DNA of 64,000 nucleotides from Lethocerus indicus (lineage: Eukaryota; Arthropoda; Insecta; Hemiptera; Belostomatidae), in contig JACDQD010000105.1 of assembly GCA_019843655.1 (NCBI GenBank), positions 5,456,001-5,520,000 on the forward strand, given 5' to 3'. The notes under the pieces were generated by a model, which worked only from the letters and a program-made list of their open reading frames with translations, made no database searches and was not told the DNA's origin. Numbering within the stretch: position 1 is the first letter of the stretch; each line of letters opens with the position of its first letter. A program made the position numbers and the translations under genes. Shown piece after piece: positions 61,701-64,000 of this stretch.

Positions 61701-63590
61701 CAAACCGTCACCAGGAAGGGACGAGATAACGCGGCCCGATTAACACACCCCGAGATAATATTACCAGGCCGCGATATTGAAACAACGCCTTCGACAGGTC
61801 GCCCGATCCGAACAAACAAAAATCCTCATAGTAACGTGAACCGTAACACCTCCTAATTGTAGACAGAACTGAAAACGATAGTAAGGATAATGTTACAATA
61901 TAATTTTACTTGGAACAAAATACAAAAGGGAGTTCCACTCGTTTGAAACAAAGAGACTAAATAATGTTAGACTTTATCCATAGACGATTTTAATTCCAGT
62001 GAGACTTCTAATCTTGGGCCTGAACAGTTTAACTTGCGTCTACAAATATGTCATTAGATCGGTACGAGGGCAAGAATTGAACCATTCCTGCGACAGATGG
62101 TACCGAAGACCAAGCCCATGTCGGATGAAGTCACTACAACCATATGCATTGGGCGACCACTCGGCTGCCCACAAGCCCAGCGGGAGAAACGAGGGCCCTA
62201 TACACCTCTATAACATGCCTCTCTATGAAACATCACCAGTTGCAAAGGGGCAACACGCTAATACAAACAGAAGGACGAGAGCAAGACTATTTCATACCGA
62301 TCCAAGTATACAACGCACAAGTGGACATTCAATTAAAAATTATTTATTCTGATATTCTTCTCTGGGAACTAATATTCTCAAATTTGTAACAGACTAAACA
62401 CAGAGGGGAGACCTAAAGTAAGAATAACCAAACATTGACTGAATATTGAATATGTCAGCATATTCAATAAATAAAATTTAATGTAATTTCGGTCGATACG
62501 TCTAAACTGAAACCATTTAGTGCCTTTTTTGTGGTTAATCACGTGCTGATTAAAGAGGTGATCCAAGCTATCATTTACTAACTGAGCCTGAATTCAATAT
62601 TTCTAGCTGAATTCGTTGCTGCGATATAACAAGAATAAATTCGTGATCTCGCCATAATAACTAATTTGCATAATAAGTAAGTCTATTAATAGTTAATGAC
62701 AGGATATAAATAGTACTCACTGGGTATTTGGCACGGACTTTGTTTGCGAGACAAAATGTAGGAATTTAGGTTAGTGAGTCCCCGGTTCGATAAGTACCGA
62801 TAGACTTGCAGTGGAAAGCGTTAAATACTTATCCTTTTGGCCAGTATTACTGAAAAAGTATTCAGATACTTTCTAAGCAATGTAAACAACTGACACACAA
62901 ATATGGAATATATAACACTAGCAAGCAGATGGAAAAATATACTAAACACGCCACAGCAGGAACGATATAAAAAAATTATTTGTACAACGGAAATCCTATT
63001 GAAATGTATTTAATATCGTCCTTATAAAAGCGGTTATGAAGCAGTAGCAGTAAATATTTCAATAGATTGAGGAGAGGAGTGTATAAAAATGATTATTAAT
63101 TCTTGATGGGATGATAATTAGATAATAAGCTGATTTCGTTTTCCCGAGATAACAGGTTTTTTCAGTCCCGATTTAGTTAATTCTAAGCAAAATTTAAAGT
63201 ATTAAAAAATATTTTCTCGTAAAAAAGTAAAAAACATATTTTCTCGTTCCTATTCCTCCATTGAGGCTAATGTATTAATGGATAAAATGAAACGTCCAAT
63301 TACGCTTACTCCGAAGTGCTACACGCATTCTCCAAAATGTTTCCACGGCTATTTACGAAAATTATGCATAACACCAACTGCCCTAACTGAGACTATATAC
63401 GATGGATATCGCATGGGGAAGGGAAAGGAGAGACGGCTGAGGACACCGACACTGCCATTCCGAAATGTTCTGCCGAATCGAGTGGTGAGATAAGACAAGT
63501 AATCAGTTCGCACAATAAGAATCCGTTCGTTTATCATTTGAAAGGACAATCCTTCCAGACCAGATAATAATTTAAAATTAAAAAACTTTT
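61701..63590. other. Non-coding background
   Basis: GC-richer patches at about 61700-61810, 62050-62260 and 63280-63490, with unfamiliar short frames (the largest 117 codons, 61999-62352, plus strand). TATAAATA at 62705-62712 has no initiator at the expected distance. Confidence 0.5.

Positions 63591-63594
<4 letters not shown>

Positions 63595-63627
<33 letters not shown>
63595..63627. repeat. (AT)16 microsatellite
   Basis: Uninterrupted AT run of 33 bases. Confidence 0.95.
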
Positions 63628-63630
<3 letters not shown>

Positions 63631-64000
63631 TACAAAATTAAAATAATTACGCAACTTGGCATTGAGAAGGTTAGACAAGGTGCGGTACAGATCGTTCCAA
63701 ATACAAAAAAATGAACAAAACCATATAAATATCCAAGCTGCATCTCGTAAAAATAACAAATAAAAACAAATATTTAATCCTTCATCAAATTCTTCGCGAG
63801 GAATTTCAGTGGTCAAAATTGACATATATAAAAATTTGTATTATATAAAAATTTATTATTAACTTATAATAAAGTAAATTTTCAAACGTTTATAACATTA
63901 TTTAAAAATGAACGATTAAATAAAATTAATATTTCTCGACAATTAAATCAAGGTAATTAAATAAATAAAAACGTCGGGGTTAACGTCGAGATGCACGAGG
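63628..64000. other. AT-rich right edge
   Basis: AT-rich until the last 30 bases, where CpG-rich sequence begins. Nothing recognisable. Confidence 0.6.

Noticed and set aside
1..64000. Bacterial or phage origin, operons, CRISPR arrays
   Set aside because: There are no dense long frames, no Shine-Dalgarno-spaced genes and no regularly spaced repeats. Long dinucleotide microsatellites and the very low coding content point to a eukaryote.

Overview
This window looks like non-coding DNA from a eukaryote, most likely an invertebrate animal. An arthropod or insect is my best guess, held loosely. It contains no recognisable protein-coding gene. No open frame matches a family I know. The longest frames either lie in low-complexity purine or dinucleotide runs, or are no longer than chance would give in GC-rich stretches. 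Operons, Shine-Dalgarno sites and bacterial gene density are absent. Long TA and GA microsatellites are present, CpG is not visibly depleted, and two short inverted-repeat elements resemble MITEs. No tRNA, rRNA, CRISPR array or long transposon was found by eye.

The sequence alternates between AT-rich background and many GC/CpG-rich blocks of about 200-600 bases. These blocks carry most of the exact matches to animal transcription-factor motifs: TGACGTCA three times, CCAAT boxes, TATCGATA, TGAGTCA, GAGA, tandem GGAATG and TAATTA pairs. This is the appearance of a gene desert or a very long intron full of candidate regulatory elements. That reading is inference, because motif matches by eye are weak evidence.

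Layout: 1-1.3 kb holds a TA microsatellite, a MITE-like element with 55-bp terminal inverted repeats, and a CCAAT-box inverted repeat. 1.3-14.9 kb alternates CpG blocks with AT-rich background, with a (AT)28 array at 4.85 kb and a purine tract at 5.8-6.0 kb. 15.9-16.3 kb is a compact promoter-like block with a DRE-type palindrome and a TATA motif. 16.3-43 kb is mostly featureless background with scattered blocks, small hairpins and a second MITE-like element at 21.2 kb. 44-50 kb is the densest part, with several purine tracts, three TA arrays and the two best core-promoter candidates (TATA plus near-Inr at 48.16 kb, TATAAAAG at 49.49 kb, both on the + strand). 56-62 kb holds more CpG blocks, a (GA)28 array and a purine-to-pyrimidine switch with a 22-bp GAGA palindrome at 61.1-61.6 kb.

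The long polypurine tracts lie almost all on the + strand. I found no evidence of a novel defence, mobile or metabolic system. The points most worth testing are the two MITE-like elements, the promoter candidates and whether the CpG blocks are conserved.
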